Source: JAHCHG01 sp041745765 (GTDB lineage: Bacteria; Acidobacteriota; Blastocatellia; Pyrinomonadales; Pyrinomonadaceae). From it: DNA of 55,263 bases. Location of the stretch: contig JBGTIH010000171.1 of the NCBI GenBank assembly GCA_041745765.1, forward strand, positions 1 to 55,263. The letters run 5' to 3'. The notes under the pieces are model-generated. The model searched no databases and had not been told where the DNA came from. It worked only from the letters and a program-made list of their open reading frames with translations. The position numbers and the translations under genes are program-made. Numbering within the stretch: position 1 is the stretch's first letter; each line of letters opens with the position of its first letter. Of this stretch, positions 45,246 through 53,582 are shown piece by piece.

Positions 45246-45600
45246 TTTTTTTAATTTCTTTAATTCTTTTGTTTAATCAATAAATCCGGCGGTCGGGGCA
45301 TTGACCGCAGAATTTCTTAATTAAGCAATTCTTTCTCAAATCTTCTGAAAAACGGGCAATGTTTTTGAAGATCGTCAAAAGAAATTTAATAAACTTTCGC
45401 TAAATGAAGTCGAATTTTATTAGTCTCAACTTCAGACAAAACCAACTTACGTCGGCATTATCTAAAAACTGATAATCAATGTTAAATTTCAGAAAATTTT
45501 GTTTGGGGTTCTGAAAAATTCTGTTGGGAGTCGAAATTTATGTTTCCAAAACCACCTGAAACAACAATTGTTACTTATCGAATTCATAAGGAAGTTGCTA

Positions 45601-45629
45601 ATTATACTCCAAATTTCCCGAAAAACCAA
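45601..45629 (-). promoter_or_regulatory. Possible sigma70 promoter for the TPR lipoprotein and EPS genes
   Basis: On the minus strand TTGGTT (45629-45624), a 17-base spacer, and TATAAT (45606-45601). The long leader (about 350 bases, 45246-45600) has no gene and could hold regulation; no riboswitch is recognised. Confidence 0.4.
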
Positions 45630-45683
45630 AAAAAGTAAAATATATTTAACAAAAAAGTAAAACTGAATCCGAAAAACATTACT

Positions 45684-46337
45684 TTATTCGGGAACAAACT
45701 CACCGAGTTTTTCCGCCAATTGCGCCGAAAGTTCGATTGCCGCTTCGGTTGATTCGGCTTCGGAATGTCCGACGCTAGTCATCACGCGCACCATCGAACC
45801 GTCGGAGCGTCTTCGCAAAATGCTGTCTAAAACCGTATAAATTTTATCATCATATTCGCTTGCCACAGCGCGTCCGCGTCCTTGATACCAGTAAATCAAA
45901 ATCTCGCTGAAAACGCCGTTTTCGATAATAAAGCGATTTGCTTGAAAAGTTTTGCCGGAAGCGGTCGTAATTTGAATTCTTTCCGGCTCTTTCATCACCC
46001 AACCCGAACCCGGCAAACAGTTTTGCGGGCTGTGATACGTCGCGCCCGCTTTTTGCGATGCGTAATAACCGATATAGACATTTGCCAACCGACCATTCGG
46101 CAAAACATATTCGCGCATCGTGTAATCGGTTGTTTTTAGAACCGATTCGGTTTGTTCGCCAAAGCGGATTTCACCGCTTTTTTGTTGCCATTCGCCGAGT
46201 TTTGCCGGAAAATTGCTCAGCGATTTTCGCTCGACACTGGCTTCGCCGCGCTGTTCAAACCAATTGATAAAAACACCGCCGAAAAGCAGAATGGCGATCA
46301 GAATTCCAAATTTATGATTTATAATTTTATCTTTCAT
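45684..46337 (-). CDS. epsI: EpsI (exosortase-associated DUF3485 protein)
   Basis: 217 residues. One N-terminal membrane anchor (FGILIAILLFGGVFINWF) and a periplasmic domain with the DUF3485 pattern: LGEWQQKSGE, VYIGYYASQKAG, YHSPQNCLPGSGW, and ILIYWYQGRGR. Its ATG overlaps the exosortase stop by 4 bases. By family, EpsI partners the exosortase in EPS production; in some species the two are fused. It is complete. Confidence 0.9.
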   Translation of the reverse strand: MKDKIINHKFGILIAILLFGGVFINWFEQRGEASVERKSLSNFPAKLGEWQQKSGEIRFGEQTESVLKTTDYTMREYVLPNGRLANVYIGYYASQKAGATYHSPQNCLPGSGWVMKEPERIQITTASGKTFQANRFIIENGVFSEILIYWYQGRGRAVASEYDDKIYTVLDSILRRRSDGSMVRVMTSVGHSEAESTEAAIELSAQLAEKLGEFVPE

Positions 46338-47263
46338 TTTTGTTTCCGGCTAAAAAGCTTTTTTCCGTAAATCAACATCAAATTAATCAAAAAAAGCAAG
46401 ATCAAAGCAACCACATAAACCATCCAACCGGCAGACGCATGAACAAAACCTTCGAGAGCCTGTTTCCCGTAATTAAAGGTTAAAACTCCGGTCGCCGTCA
46501 CGCGTCCGGCATTGGTGACAATCGCAATCGGAATTGCCATAAAAACTAAGATCAAAGTCCGCCAAAAATCAAAACTTTTGATCAAATCAAACCAACCGTC
46601 CGCCAATTTGCTTCGCCTCTCGCGCGTAAAATACGCCAAAACTAAGGCAAGCGTCATCAGCGTCATCAGCGAACGAATGCCGCTGCACGCTTCGACAACT
46701 TCCATAGAAATCGTCTGCTGTGAACCACGCGGCAAAATCTCTATAACATTTCCGTTTCTGACCGAAGCGACTTCAAAAACTCTGATGCCCCAAACAGCCA
46801 TTTGAGAAGCCCATATTTGTAAGGGAAAGGCGATTTTATTAAAAATAATCTGCGGAATCGGAATAGCGAAAAGCAGCAGAACAAACGGCACAAGCAGATT
46901 TTGCAGTAATTTCGTTCCCCAGAAATAGACGGCGATTCCGGCAAGCATCACGACGAGCGAAATGCGCTGCATAAAAAGTTCTGCGCCGAGCGTTCCGCCC
47001 AAAAGCATCAAAATCGCCAGCAAAATCAAACTTCCGCCAACAAAAATCTGCGGTTTTTGCGCCACTTCTTTTAACTCGTCGAATTCCAGCCAAATAATGT
47101 AGCCGATAACAAACGGCACTAACAAACCGTGTGAATAATTTTCATCCGTCCACCAATCAAAACCGAGTTTTGCCAAAACCGATGCGTAAAGAAAACACAA
47201 AGCCGCCGCAACCGCCAAAGGTTTCCAAATCGCATTGAATTTTAAATTGGAATCAATCATCAA
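46334..47263 (-). CDS. Exosortase (EpsH/Xrt)
   Basis: 309 residues with about eight membrane helices. The catalytic Cys193 is in EACSGIRS. Arg in the NAGRVTATG segment and His in GFVHASAGWMVYV complete the Cys/Arg/His triad. It cleaves and sorts proteins carrying PEP-CTERM-type C-termini, and in this gene context is linked to EPS secretion. Its length is typical. It is the first gene of a minus-strand run and is divergent from thiC. Two adjacent ATG codons make the start uncertain by one residue. A TATAAT-like -10 lies near 47320 on the minus strand, but no good -35. Confidence 0.92.
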   Translation of the reverse strand: MMIDSNLKFNAIWKPLAVAAALCFLYASVLAKLGFDWWTDENYSHGLLVPFVIGYIIWLEFDELKEVAQKPQIFVGGSLILLAILMLLGGTLGAELFMQRISLVVMLAGIAVYFWGTKLLQNLLVPFVLLLFAIPIPQIIFNKIAFPLQIWASQMAVWGIRVFEVASVRNGNVIEILPRGSQQTISMEVVEACSGIRSLMTLMTLALVLAYFTRERRSKLADGWFDLIKSFDFWRTLILVFMAIPIAIVTNAGRVTATGVLTFNYGKQALEGFVHASAGWMVYVVALILLFLINLMLIYGKKLFSRKQK

Positions 47264-47625
47264 AAACTTGAATTGAGGAAAATGCAGATTGACGCGAATT
47301 CCGCGTCGATTTCAGATTATACAAAATTTGACACCATAAAGCGAAGTTTTTTTATTGCACCCGAATCAGCCGGTAAAAATTAAAACTTGCATTCCACAGA
47401 TTTACAACACCTTATCAACAGTTGCGCCAAATCTCCCAAAGAACCGATTTTCAGGATTCATTATAACATTTACCGGGAACAGTCCGGATAATTATCTTCA
47501 ATACTTTAACACTTTGCCGGATCAATCGGTCATATTTCTGTTAAAGAGTTTCCGCACTGATGTTTTACTACGGTTGAACAAAATATTACCATTAGAAGTT
47601 GAAGATTTGAAATTTGCAAAAGTTT

Positions 47626-47757
47626 TCAGGGGAGCTAAAAGCTGAGAGTCTCGTCATTTTAGATTTTAGATTTGCGATTTAAAAACAATCCGAAATCTAA
47701 AAATCCAAAATCGAGTTACCCTAAAAACCTGATGCGGATAATACCGACGAAGGGAGA
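47626..47757 (+). ncRNA. TPP (THI-box) riboswitch
   Basis: The conserved 5' part is CAGGGGAGC (from 47628) with GCTGAGAG (47641-47648). The 3' part is ACCCTAAAAACCTGATGCGG (from 47718), then ATAATACCGACGAAGGGA. The closing strand GAAGGGAG is also the Shine-Dalgarno region of thiC, 7 bases before the ATG, which fits control of translation initiation by TPP. The optional P3 stem is long: GATTTTAGATTT near 47661 pairs with AAATCTAAAAATC near 47693. Confidence 0.92.
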
Positions 47758-47763
47758 AAAACA

Positions 47764-49737
47764 ATGAAAGAAAACAAAGAAAACACAATCGAAAAAACGA
47801 GCGACGAAGTGAAACTGCCGGCTTCGCGCAAAATCTACGTTGAAACCAATGGTAGTTCAATCAATCAAAACAAACATAATTTGAGAGTTCCCTTTCGGGA
47901 AATCGCCCTGAGCGCGTCGAAGAATTTTGACGGCGAATTGGAAGAAAATCCGCCGGTCAGAGTTTATGATACAAGCGGCGTTTGGACTGATCCCGAAACG
48001 AAATGCGATGTCCGCGAAGGTTTGCCGACATTGAGGAGAGATTGGATTATCGGGCGAAATGATGTCGAAGAATACGAGGGAAGAAAAATTCTGCCGCAGG
48101 ACAACGGCTATTTAACGAAAGGCGCGGAAGAAATCGCAAAAATAAAAGACCACGGCAAATTAGAAGAATTTCCCGGTTTGAAACGTGCGCCGCTCCGAGC
48201 GAAGTCGGGAAATTGCGTAACGCAGATTCATTATGCGCGCAAAGGAATTATCACGCCCGAAATGGAATATGTGGCGATCCGTGAAAACCTCGCACGGAGC
48301 GCGGACACTCTTGTCCGCAAAGCCGAAAAAAACGACCGTTCATCGCTTTATCATCAGCACACGGGAAACAGTTTCGGCGCATCAATTCCGAAATTCGTTA
48401 CGCCGGAGTTTGTCCGCGAAGAAGTCGCCCGCGGTCGCGCAATTATTCCGGCGAATATCAATCATCCCGAATCAGAACCGATGGCGATTGGGCGCAACTT
48501 CTTAGTTAAAATCAATGCCAACATCGGAAATTCGGCGATTGCCTCAAGCATCGAAGAAGAAGTCGAAAAGATGCGCTGGTCAACGCTCTGGGGCGCGGAT
48601 ACGGTGATGGATTTGTCAACGGGCAAAAATATTCACGCAACACGCGAATGGATTTTGCGGAATTCGCCCGTGCCGATCGGTACTGTGCCGATTTATCAGG
48701 CACTCGAAAAAGTGAACGGAAAAGCCGAAGATTTGACCTGGGAAATTTACCGCGACACTTTAATCGAACAAGCCGAGCAAGGCGTTGATTATTTCACGAT
48801 TCACGCGGGCGTTCGACTTCCCTATATTCCGCTTACGGCGAAAAGAACGACGGGAATCGTCTCGCGCGGCGGTTCGATTATGGCGAAATGGTGTCTGGCG
48901 CATCACGAGGAAAGTTTTCTTTACACGCGATTTAGAGAAATCTGCGAAATTATGCGTTCCTACGATGTTTCGTTTAGTTTGGGCGACGGTCTGCGCCCCG
49001 GTTCGATTGCCGACGCGAACGATGAAGCGCAGTTTGCCGAACTCGAAACTTTGGGCGAATTAACCAAAATCGCCTGGGAAATGGATTGCCAGACGATGAT
49101 CGAAGGTCCCGGACACGTGCCGATGCACTTGATTAAAGAGAATATGGACAAGCAGTTAGAGATCTGCGGCGAAGCTCCTTTTTACACGCTCGGACCGCTG
49201 ACAACCGATATTGCGCCGGGTTACGATCACATCACGAGCGGGATCGGCGCGGCAATGATCGGCTGGTTCGGCTGCGCGATGCTCTGCTACGTAACGCCGA
49301 AAGAACACTTGGGTTTGCCGAACAAACAAGATGTCAAAGAAGGCGTTATCACCTACAAACTCGCGGCACACGCGGCTGATCTCGCCAAAGGTCATCCCGG
49401 CGCACAATACCGCGATAATGCACTTTCCAAAGCACGTTTTGAATTCCGCTGGGAAGATCAATTCAATTTAGGTTTAGACCCCGAAAAAGCCAAAGAGTTT
49501 CACGACGAAACGCTGCCGGCGGAAGGCGCGAAGCTGGCGCATTTCTGCTCGATGTGCGGTCCGCATTTCTGCTCAATGAAAATCACGCAGGATGTCCGTG
49601 AATATGCGAAAGAACAAAACGTCGCGGAAGAAAAAGCCCTGGCGGTCGGAATGGCGGAAAAAGCTGCGGAGTTTAAAGCAACGGGAAGCGAGATTTATCA
49701 CGGCAATTTGCCTGACGGGGCAAAGGATCATCATTGA
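47764..49737 (+). CDS. thiC: Phosphomethylpyrimidine synthase ThiC
   Basis: 657 residues. It converts AIR to HMP-P in thiamine synthesis using radical SAM chemistry. The chain follows E. coli ThiC closely: YARKGIITPEMEYVAIREN, NANIGNSAIASSIEEEVEKM, EQGVDYFTIHAGV, SRGGSIMAKWCLAHH and TTDIAPGYDHITSGIGAAM. The C-terminal [4Fe-4S] motif is CSMCGPHFC. Between IREN and HQH (residues about 178-200) it is ~9 residues longer than E. coli, exactly where a small DNA palindrome lies. The start is set by the riboswitch-embedded Shine-Dalgarno. It is regulated by TPP. No other thi gene is next to it. Confidence 0.97.
   Translation: MKENKENTIEKTSDEVKLPASRKIYVETNGSSINQNKHNLRVPFREIALSASKNFDGELEENPPVRVYDTSGVWTDPETKCDVREGLPTLRRDWIIGRNDVEEYEGRKILPQDNGYLTKGAEEIAKIKDHGKLEEFPGLKRAPLRAKSGNCVTQIHYARKGIITPEMEYVAIRENLARSADTLVRKAEKNDRSSLYHQHTGNSFGASIPKFVTPEFVREEVARGRAIIPANINHPESEPMAIGRNFLVKINANIGNSAIASSIEEEVEKMRWSTLWGADTVMDLSTGKNIHATREWILRNSPVPIGTVPIYQALEKVNGKAEDLTWEIYRDTLIEQAEQGVDYFTIHAGVRLPYIPLTAKRTTGIVSRGGSIMAKWCLAHHEESFLYTRFREICEIMRSYDVSFSLGDGLRPGSIADANDEAQFAELETLGELTKIAWEMDCQTMIEGPGHVPMHLIKENMDKQLEICGEAPFYTLGPLTTDIAPGYDHITSGIGAAMIGWFGCAMLCYVTPKEHLGLPNKQDVKEGVITYKLAAHAADLAKGHPGAQYRDNALSKARFEFRWEDQFNLGLDPEKAKEFHDETLPAEGAKLAHFCSMCGPHFCSMKITQDVREYAKEQNVAEEKALAVGMAEKAAEFKATGSEIYHGNLPDGAKDHH
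48289..48320 (+). repeat. Small palindrome inside thiC
   Basis: GCGGACA (48301-48307), loop CTCT, TGTCCGC (48312-48318), preceded by GCACGGAGC. It encodes ARSADTLVRK in a non-conserved loop of ThiC. The style resembles interspersed palindromes that can be carried in frame. Confidence 0.5.
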
Positions 49738-49792
49738 AGGTAGTCAAAATATGAGTTATTAAGCAGTAAGCAAAAGTAATGAGGTATTTTGA

Positions 49793-49876
49793 AAAGTTCA
49801 GAGTTCAAACTTTAGTTTGCCTGCCCGCCAGCGAAGCGCGGCGGTTTTCACGCTGAAGGCGTGAACTCTGAACTTT
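49793..49876. repeat. Composite hairpin repeat between thiC and the MATE gene
   Basis: Outer arms AAAGTTCAGAGTTCA (49793-49807) and exact complement (49862-49876). A core CCGCCAGCGAAGCGCGGCGG (49825-49844) recurs, inverted with one change, at 53536-53555. An inner hairpin TTCACGC/GCGTGAA lies near 49847-49865. It sits between convergent genes and may terminate both. Confidence 0.7.
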
Positions 49877-49932
49877 CCCAAGTTATTCTTCTGCTTACAA
49901 TTTTTTCAAGCTCAGATCGACTTTTTAATTTT

Positions 49933-51357
49933 CTAAACTATTTGCGTCTTCCATTTTCCGCGTCTGAAAAGCAGAGCCGAAACTACTGCGAGAAGGGAAA
50001 ATGAAAGCGTAATTGCCCAGAAAACGCCGTCGGGTCCGAGATTATAATGATAAGCAAGGACGTAGGCGAGCGGGATTTCAAACAGCCAGAAAATGAAAAA
50101 GTTCAGATAGGTCGGCGTGATCGTGTCCCCCGCACCGTTAAATGCGGTTTCCAAAACCATTCCGAGACCGTAAAAAACAAAACCGTAAGCGACGATTTGC
50201 AGACAACTCGTGCCGTAAACCAAAACTTCCGGTTCGGTCGTAAAAAATCCGATTATTCGGCTTGAAAAGATCAGGAAAAATAAACCGATCAAACCTAAGA
50301 ATGCGGCGTTTAGAAATGCCGCCGTCCAGACCGAGCGTTCGGCGCGTTCCGGTTTTCCTGCACCTAAGTTTTGCCCGACGAGCGTTGCCGCCGCGTTGCT
50401 CAAGCCCAAACTCGGCAAAAGCGCGAAAATTATCACGCGCAGACCGATGGTGTAGACCGCGATTGCCGCGCTGCCGAATCCGGCGACAATCGGCATCAGC
50501 GCGCTCCAACTTAATGTGGCGATCGTGAACTGCAAAACCGCCGTTGCGGAAAGTCTGATGAGTTTCCACAACAATTTCGGATCAAATGTCCAATGATTCC
50601 GCTCGACCGTAATGCGTCCGCCTTTGCCGAACAGACACCACGCCGCATAAATCACGCCGACTCCGCGCCCGATGGTTGTCGCCACCGCCGCGCCCGTTAC
50701 GCCCATTTCGGGAAAAATCCAGATGCCGAAAATAAAGAGCGGATCGAGAATGATATTCAAGGCGTTCGCCAGCCACAGAACACGCATCGCAATCGCCGCA
50801 TCGCCCGCGCCGCGAAAAATCGCGTTGAGCAAAAAGATAAAGACGACCGAAGCGTTTCCGCCGAGCATTATTTGCGTAAAAAGCGTCCCTTGTTCGACGA
50901 CCTGCGGCGATCCGCCCAAAAAGCTTAAGAGATCCGCTGCGAAAATCATCCCGAAAACACTCATTACGAGCGAAACGATCAAACCCAGATAAAGAACGTG
51001 CGCCGCCGTTTTAGCGGCATTTTCAAAATCCTTCTCGCCGGTGCGCCGCGCCACGGTCGCGGTTGCGCCGATTGCCAGACCGAAGGCGACGGCGTAAATG
51101 ATCGCCATCATCGCTTCCGTAATTCCGACGATGGCGACCGCATCCGCGCCGAGCTTGGCGACAAAGAAAATATCCACGATGGCAAAAAGACTCTCCATGC
51201 TCATTTCCAAAATCATTGGAACCGCCAGGAGAAAAATTGCCAGACCAATCGAACCCTGCGTAAAATCACGGTTCGAACCTCTAATCGCCTCGTTTAAAAT
51301 TGACCAAAACGAGTTGTCATACGCCTTTTCAGGCGCAGTTTCTACGTAATTAGACAT
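49933..51357 (-). CDS. MATE-family efflux transporter
   Basis: 474 residues with twelve hydrophobic segments in two homologous halves. The N-half has LAVPMILEMSMESLFAIVDIFFVAKLG and the later VVFIFLLNAIFRGAGDA. The C-half has GLSNAAATLVGQNLGAGKPERAE, typical MATE landmarks. It would export drugs or metabolites in exchange for Na+ or H+. Substrate cannot be read from sequence. It is complete and convergent with thiC. No regulator is adjacent. Confidence 0.92.
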   Translation of the reverse strand: MSNYVETAPEKAYDNSFWSILNEAIRGSNRDFTQGSIGLAIFLLAVPMILEMSMESLFAIVDIFFVAKLGADAVAIVGITEAMMAIIYAVAFGLAIGATATVARRTGEKDFENAAKTAAHVLYLGLIVSLVMSVFGMIFAADLLSFLGGSPQVVEQGTLFTQIMLGGNASVVFIFLLNAIFRGAGDAAIAMRVLWLANALNIILDPLFIFGIWIFPEMGVTGAAVATTIGRGVGVIYAAWCLFGKGGRITVERNHWTFDPKLLWKLIRLSATAVLQFTIATLSWSALMPIVAGFGSAAIAVYTIGLRVIIFALLPSLGLSNAAATLVGQNLGAGKPERAERSVWTAAFLNAAFLGLIGLFFLIFSSRIIGFFTTEPEVLVYGTSCLQIVAYGFVFYGLGMVLETAFNGAGDTITPTYLNFFIFWLFEIPLAYVLAYHYNLGPDGVFWAITLSFSLLAVVSALLFRRGKWKTQIV

Positions 51358-51561
51358 AAAATATCCCTGTATAAATTGTATGTAAATCTATGTAAAATAA
51401 CGCACGAAGTGTGCAATAGACAGTTCGTTTCATCAATGAAACGTCTTACGACAAAACGAACACGAAGGTTGCGAAGTTTTCTTAGCGGATGCGAACAATT
51501 ATTCTCATAATTTTGAGAGAATAGCACAAAGTTTTCCGGTTTGAAAAATGCCGGAAGCATT

Positions 51562-51711
51562 TTTTTAGCCGGGAGCGAGAGGCATCTTGCCTGCATGAGC
51601 GCGTCAGCGCGAAAAAGCGTTTGATTGTAATGAACTTGATATATTATCTAAACGTTTTTCAAACGCTACCCGCGTTTGTGCAGGCAAGATGCCTGCGCTC
51701 CCGGCTAAAAA
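51562..51711. repeat. Composite hairpin repeat upstream of the VWA gene
   Basis: Outer arms of ~33 bases are nearly perfect complements: TTTTTAGCCGGGAGCG plus GGCATCTTGCCTGCA on the left (51562-51595), and the inverse at 51679-51711. Inner arms are AGCGTTTGA (51616-51624) / TCAAACGCT (51659-51667). The rest of 51358-51785 contains no gene. Part of this repeat is open in frame with the VWA gene but is not likely translated. Confidence 0.75.
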
Positions 51712-51785
51712 CCTTTCTAAAAAACATTGCCTTTTACAAGATTTTCGATTTATCATTAAAGAAAACTTTTCAGATACTTATATTT

Positions 51786-52472
51786 ATGAATGACCACACT
51801 TATAACTACGATGAACAGCAGCCGTTTGCCGCCGCCGAATTTGCCGAAAATCCCGAACCGCGTTGTCCTTGCATACTTCTTCTGGACACTTCCGGTTCGA
51901 TGGAAGGCGATTCTATCGAGGAATTAAATCACGGTTTGCAGATGTTCAGGGAAGAACTTTTTAATGATTCTCTGAGTATGAAGCGCGTCGAAATCGCCGT
52001 AATTTCATTCGGTCCGGTCAGAGTTTTGCAGGATTTTACGACCGCCGATATGTTTCGTCCGCCGAGAATGGAAGCCGCCGGCGATACGCCGCTCGGCACT
52101 GCCGTCGGACACGGGCTTAATCTTCTGAAAACCCGCAAGGAAATCTTGCGGCAAAACGGGATCAAACTTTTCCGCCCGTGGATTTTTCTGATGACCGACG
52201 GCGAACCGACCGATAAATGGCAGCATCTGCCGCAGATTATCCGCGCGGGCGAAGAAAGCAAATCGTTTTCGTTTTTCGCGCTCGGCGTAAAAGAGGCGAA
52301 TTTTGAAGTCTTGCGCCAAATCTCCATGCGCGAACCGATGAAACTGAGCGGCGTGCGCTTTAAGGAATTTTTCCTCTGGCTCTCGGCTTCGCTCAAAAAT
52401 GTTTCGCGCTCAACGCCCGGCGATTCCGTTTCGATTCCCGATTACAAACCTTACGGCTGGGCAGAAGTCTAA
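51786..52472 (+). CDS. TerY-like von Willebrand factor A protein
   Basis: 228 residues from ATG 51786 (MNDHTYNYDE). The frame stays open upstream, but only through the hairpin repeat. A complete MIDAS is present: DTSGSME near residue 38, Thr in GDTPLGTAVGHG, and Asp in FLMTDGEPTD. The chain ends SIPDYKPYGWAEV. TerY-type VWA proteins are paired with a PP2C phosphatase and a kinase in Ter-related stress or phosphorylation modules. The phosphatase follows 155 bases downstream. A metal-dependent adaptor role is family knowledge; the trigger is unknown. Confidence 0.85.
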   Translation: MNDHTYNYDEQQPFAAAEFAENPEPRCPCILLLDTSGSMEGDSIEELNHGLQMFREELFNDSLSMKRVEIAVISFGPVRVLQDFTTADMFRPPRMEAAGDTPLGTAVGHGLNLLKTRKEILRQNGIKLFRPWIFLMTDGEPTDKWQHLPQIIRAGEESKSFSFFALGVKEANFEVLRQISMREPMKLSGVRFKEFFLWLSASLKNVSRSTPGDSVSIPDYKPYGWAEV

Positions 52473-52615
52473 ACAATGGACAATGGACAATGGACAATGG
52501 ACAATTCAATTTCTGAAAATAAAAGTTTTACCGTGCAATTGAGAGAGTTTGATTTTAATCGCAAACCAATTTTCCCGGTTAAATATTGTCCATTGTCCAT
52601 TGTCCATTGTCCATT
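52473..52615. repeat. Inverted heptamer-array repeat
   Basis: Four ACAATGG units plus ACAATT (52473-52506) face four TTGTCCA units (from about 52586 to 52613), separated by ~80 unique bases. It starts one base after the VWA stop. A related, imperfect heptamer run (AATGGAA, ACGGAAA) lies at 53409-53440. Confidence 0.75.
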
Positions 52616-52627
52616 TAATAAGAAACT

Positions 52628-53407
52628 ATGAATAAATGGCGGTATGCAAACGCATCGGTGGTCGGACAGGCGCATCTTAATCAGCAGACGGATTGTCAGG
52701 ACAGGCTGCTGCTTCGCGCAATCGAACGCGGCGAAGACGAAATTCTGATCGCCGTCATATCGGACGGCGCGGGCAGTGCTGCGGAAGGCGCACGCGGCGC
52801 ACAGATCGCTTGCGAAACTTTTGTCGGACAAATTTCGGGGTTTTTAGGTTCGGGAAATGCTTCGGTCAAATCCTTAAATGCGGATTTCGGCAAACACTGG
52901 ATTTCGTATTTTCAACAGCAGATCGCGGAAATTGCACGTGAAAGCAAAAAAGACATACGGGAATTCGCTTCGACTTTGGTCGGCGCGGTGATCGGCGCAA
53001 CAGCGGCGGTTTTTTATCAAATCGGCGATGGCGGCGCGGTTTATTCCGTTTCGGGCGAGCCGGAAAGCTATCGTTTCGGCATCGAACCGGAAGACGCGGA
53101 ATATGTGAATATGACGGATTTTATCACCGATGAAACCGCCGCCGAATGTCTCAGATTTGTGCTCATCGAAGAGGCGATTGAAGATTTGATTCTTTTTTCC
53201 GACGGAATTTATGCCGTCGCGGTTGATTATCAAAAAAACAAACCGCACGAACCGTTCTTAATGCCGATGATCGCGCCGCTCAGAAATGGCAGTACAATCA
53301 ACGGTTTAAATGAAAAACTCGAAACATTTTTATCTTCGCCGAAATTAAACGAGAAAACCGACGACGATAAAACCATAATTCTGGCTTCGCGCCATCAAAC
53401 GGCATAG
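52628..53407 (+). CDS. PP2C-type serine/threonine phosphatase (TerY-P partner)
   Basis: 259 residues. PP2C metal-binding motifs are visible: Asp in QQTDCQDRL, SDGAGSAAEGARGA (motif 2), STLVGAVIGATAAVFYQIGDGGAVY (central), and LFSDGIYAVA (motif 8). It dephosphorylates Ser/Thr proteins in a Mn/Mg-dependent manner. It pairs with the upstream VWA gene, from which it is separated by the heptamer repeat. The usual kinase of such triads is not found downstream in the window. It starts 13 bases past the repeat and no strong Shine-Dalgarno is seen. Confidence 0.88.
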   Translation: MNKWRYANASVVGQAHLNQQTDCQDRLLLRAIERGEDEILIAVISDGAGSAAEGARGAQIACETFVGQISGFLGSGNASVKSLNADFGKHWISYFQQQIAEIARESKKDIREFASTLVGAVIGATAAVFYQIGDGGAVYSVSGEPESYRFGIEPEDAEYVNMTDFITDETAAECLRFVLIEEAIEDLILFSDGIYAVAVDYQKNKPHEPFLMPMIAPLRNGSTINGLNEKLETFLSSPKLNEKTDDDKTIILASRHQTA

Positions 53408-53443
53408 ACAATGGAAAATGGAAAACGGAAAACGGAAAATGTA

Positions 53444-53487
53444 AAAATCCACTAAATAAAAGTTTGAACTTTTATTTAGTGGATTTT
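53444..53487. terminator. 21-bp perfect hairpin terminator
   Basis: Arms 53444-53464 and 53467-53487 are exact complements with a 2-base loop (centre AAGTT-TG-AACTT). It lies 37 bases past the phosphatase stop, with T-rich sequence after it. Confidence 0.7.
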
Positions 53488-53505
53488 ATAAAGTTTTTGG
53501 TTTAT

Positions 53506-53582
53506 GTTTGGAGTCCCGCATTTATGCGGCTTTAACCGCTGCGCTTCGCTGGCGGTTGCCGTCTGAAGACGGGACTCCAAAC
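53506..53582. repeat. Composite hairpin repeat downstream of the phosphatase
   Basis: Outer arms GTTTGGAGTCCCG (53506-53518) and exact complement (53570-53582). The core CCGCTGCGCTTCGCTGGCGG (53536-53555) is the inverse of the core at 49825-49844, with 19 of 20 bases matching. From here to 54165 I see no supported gene; the sequence is AT-rich and probably decayed. Confidence 0.7.

Noticed and set aside
47355..47645. 96-codon plus-strand frame upstream of thiC
   Set aside because: It starts at TTG without a Shine-Dalgarno and runs into the TPP riboswitch; more likely leader sequence. The 47264-47625 gap otherwise shows nothing I can support.
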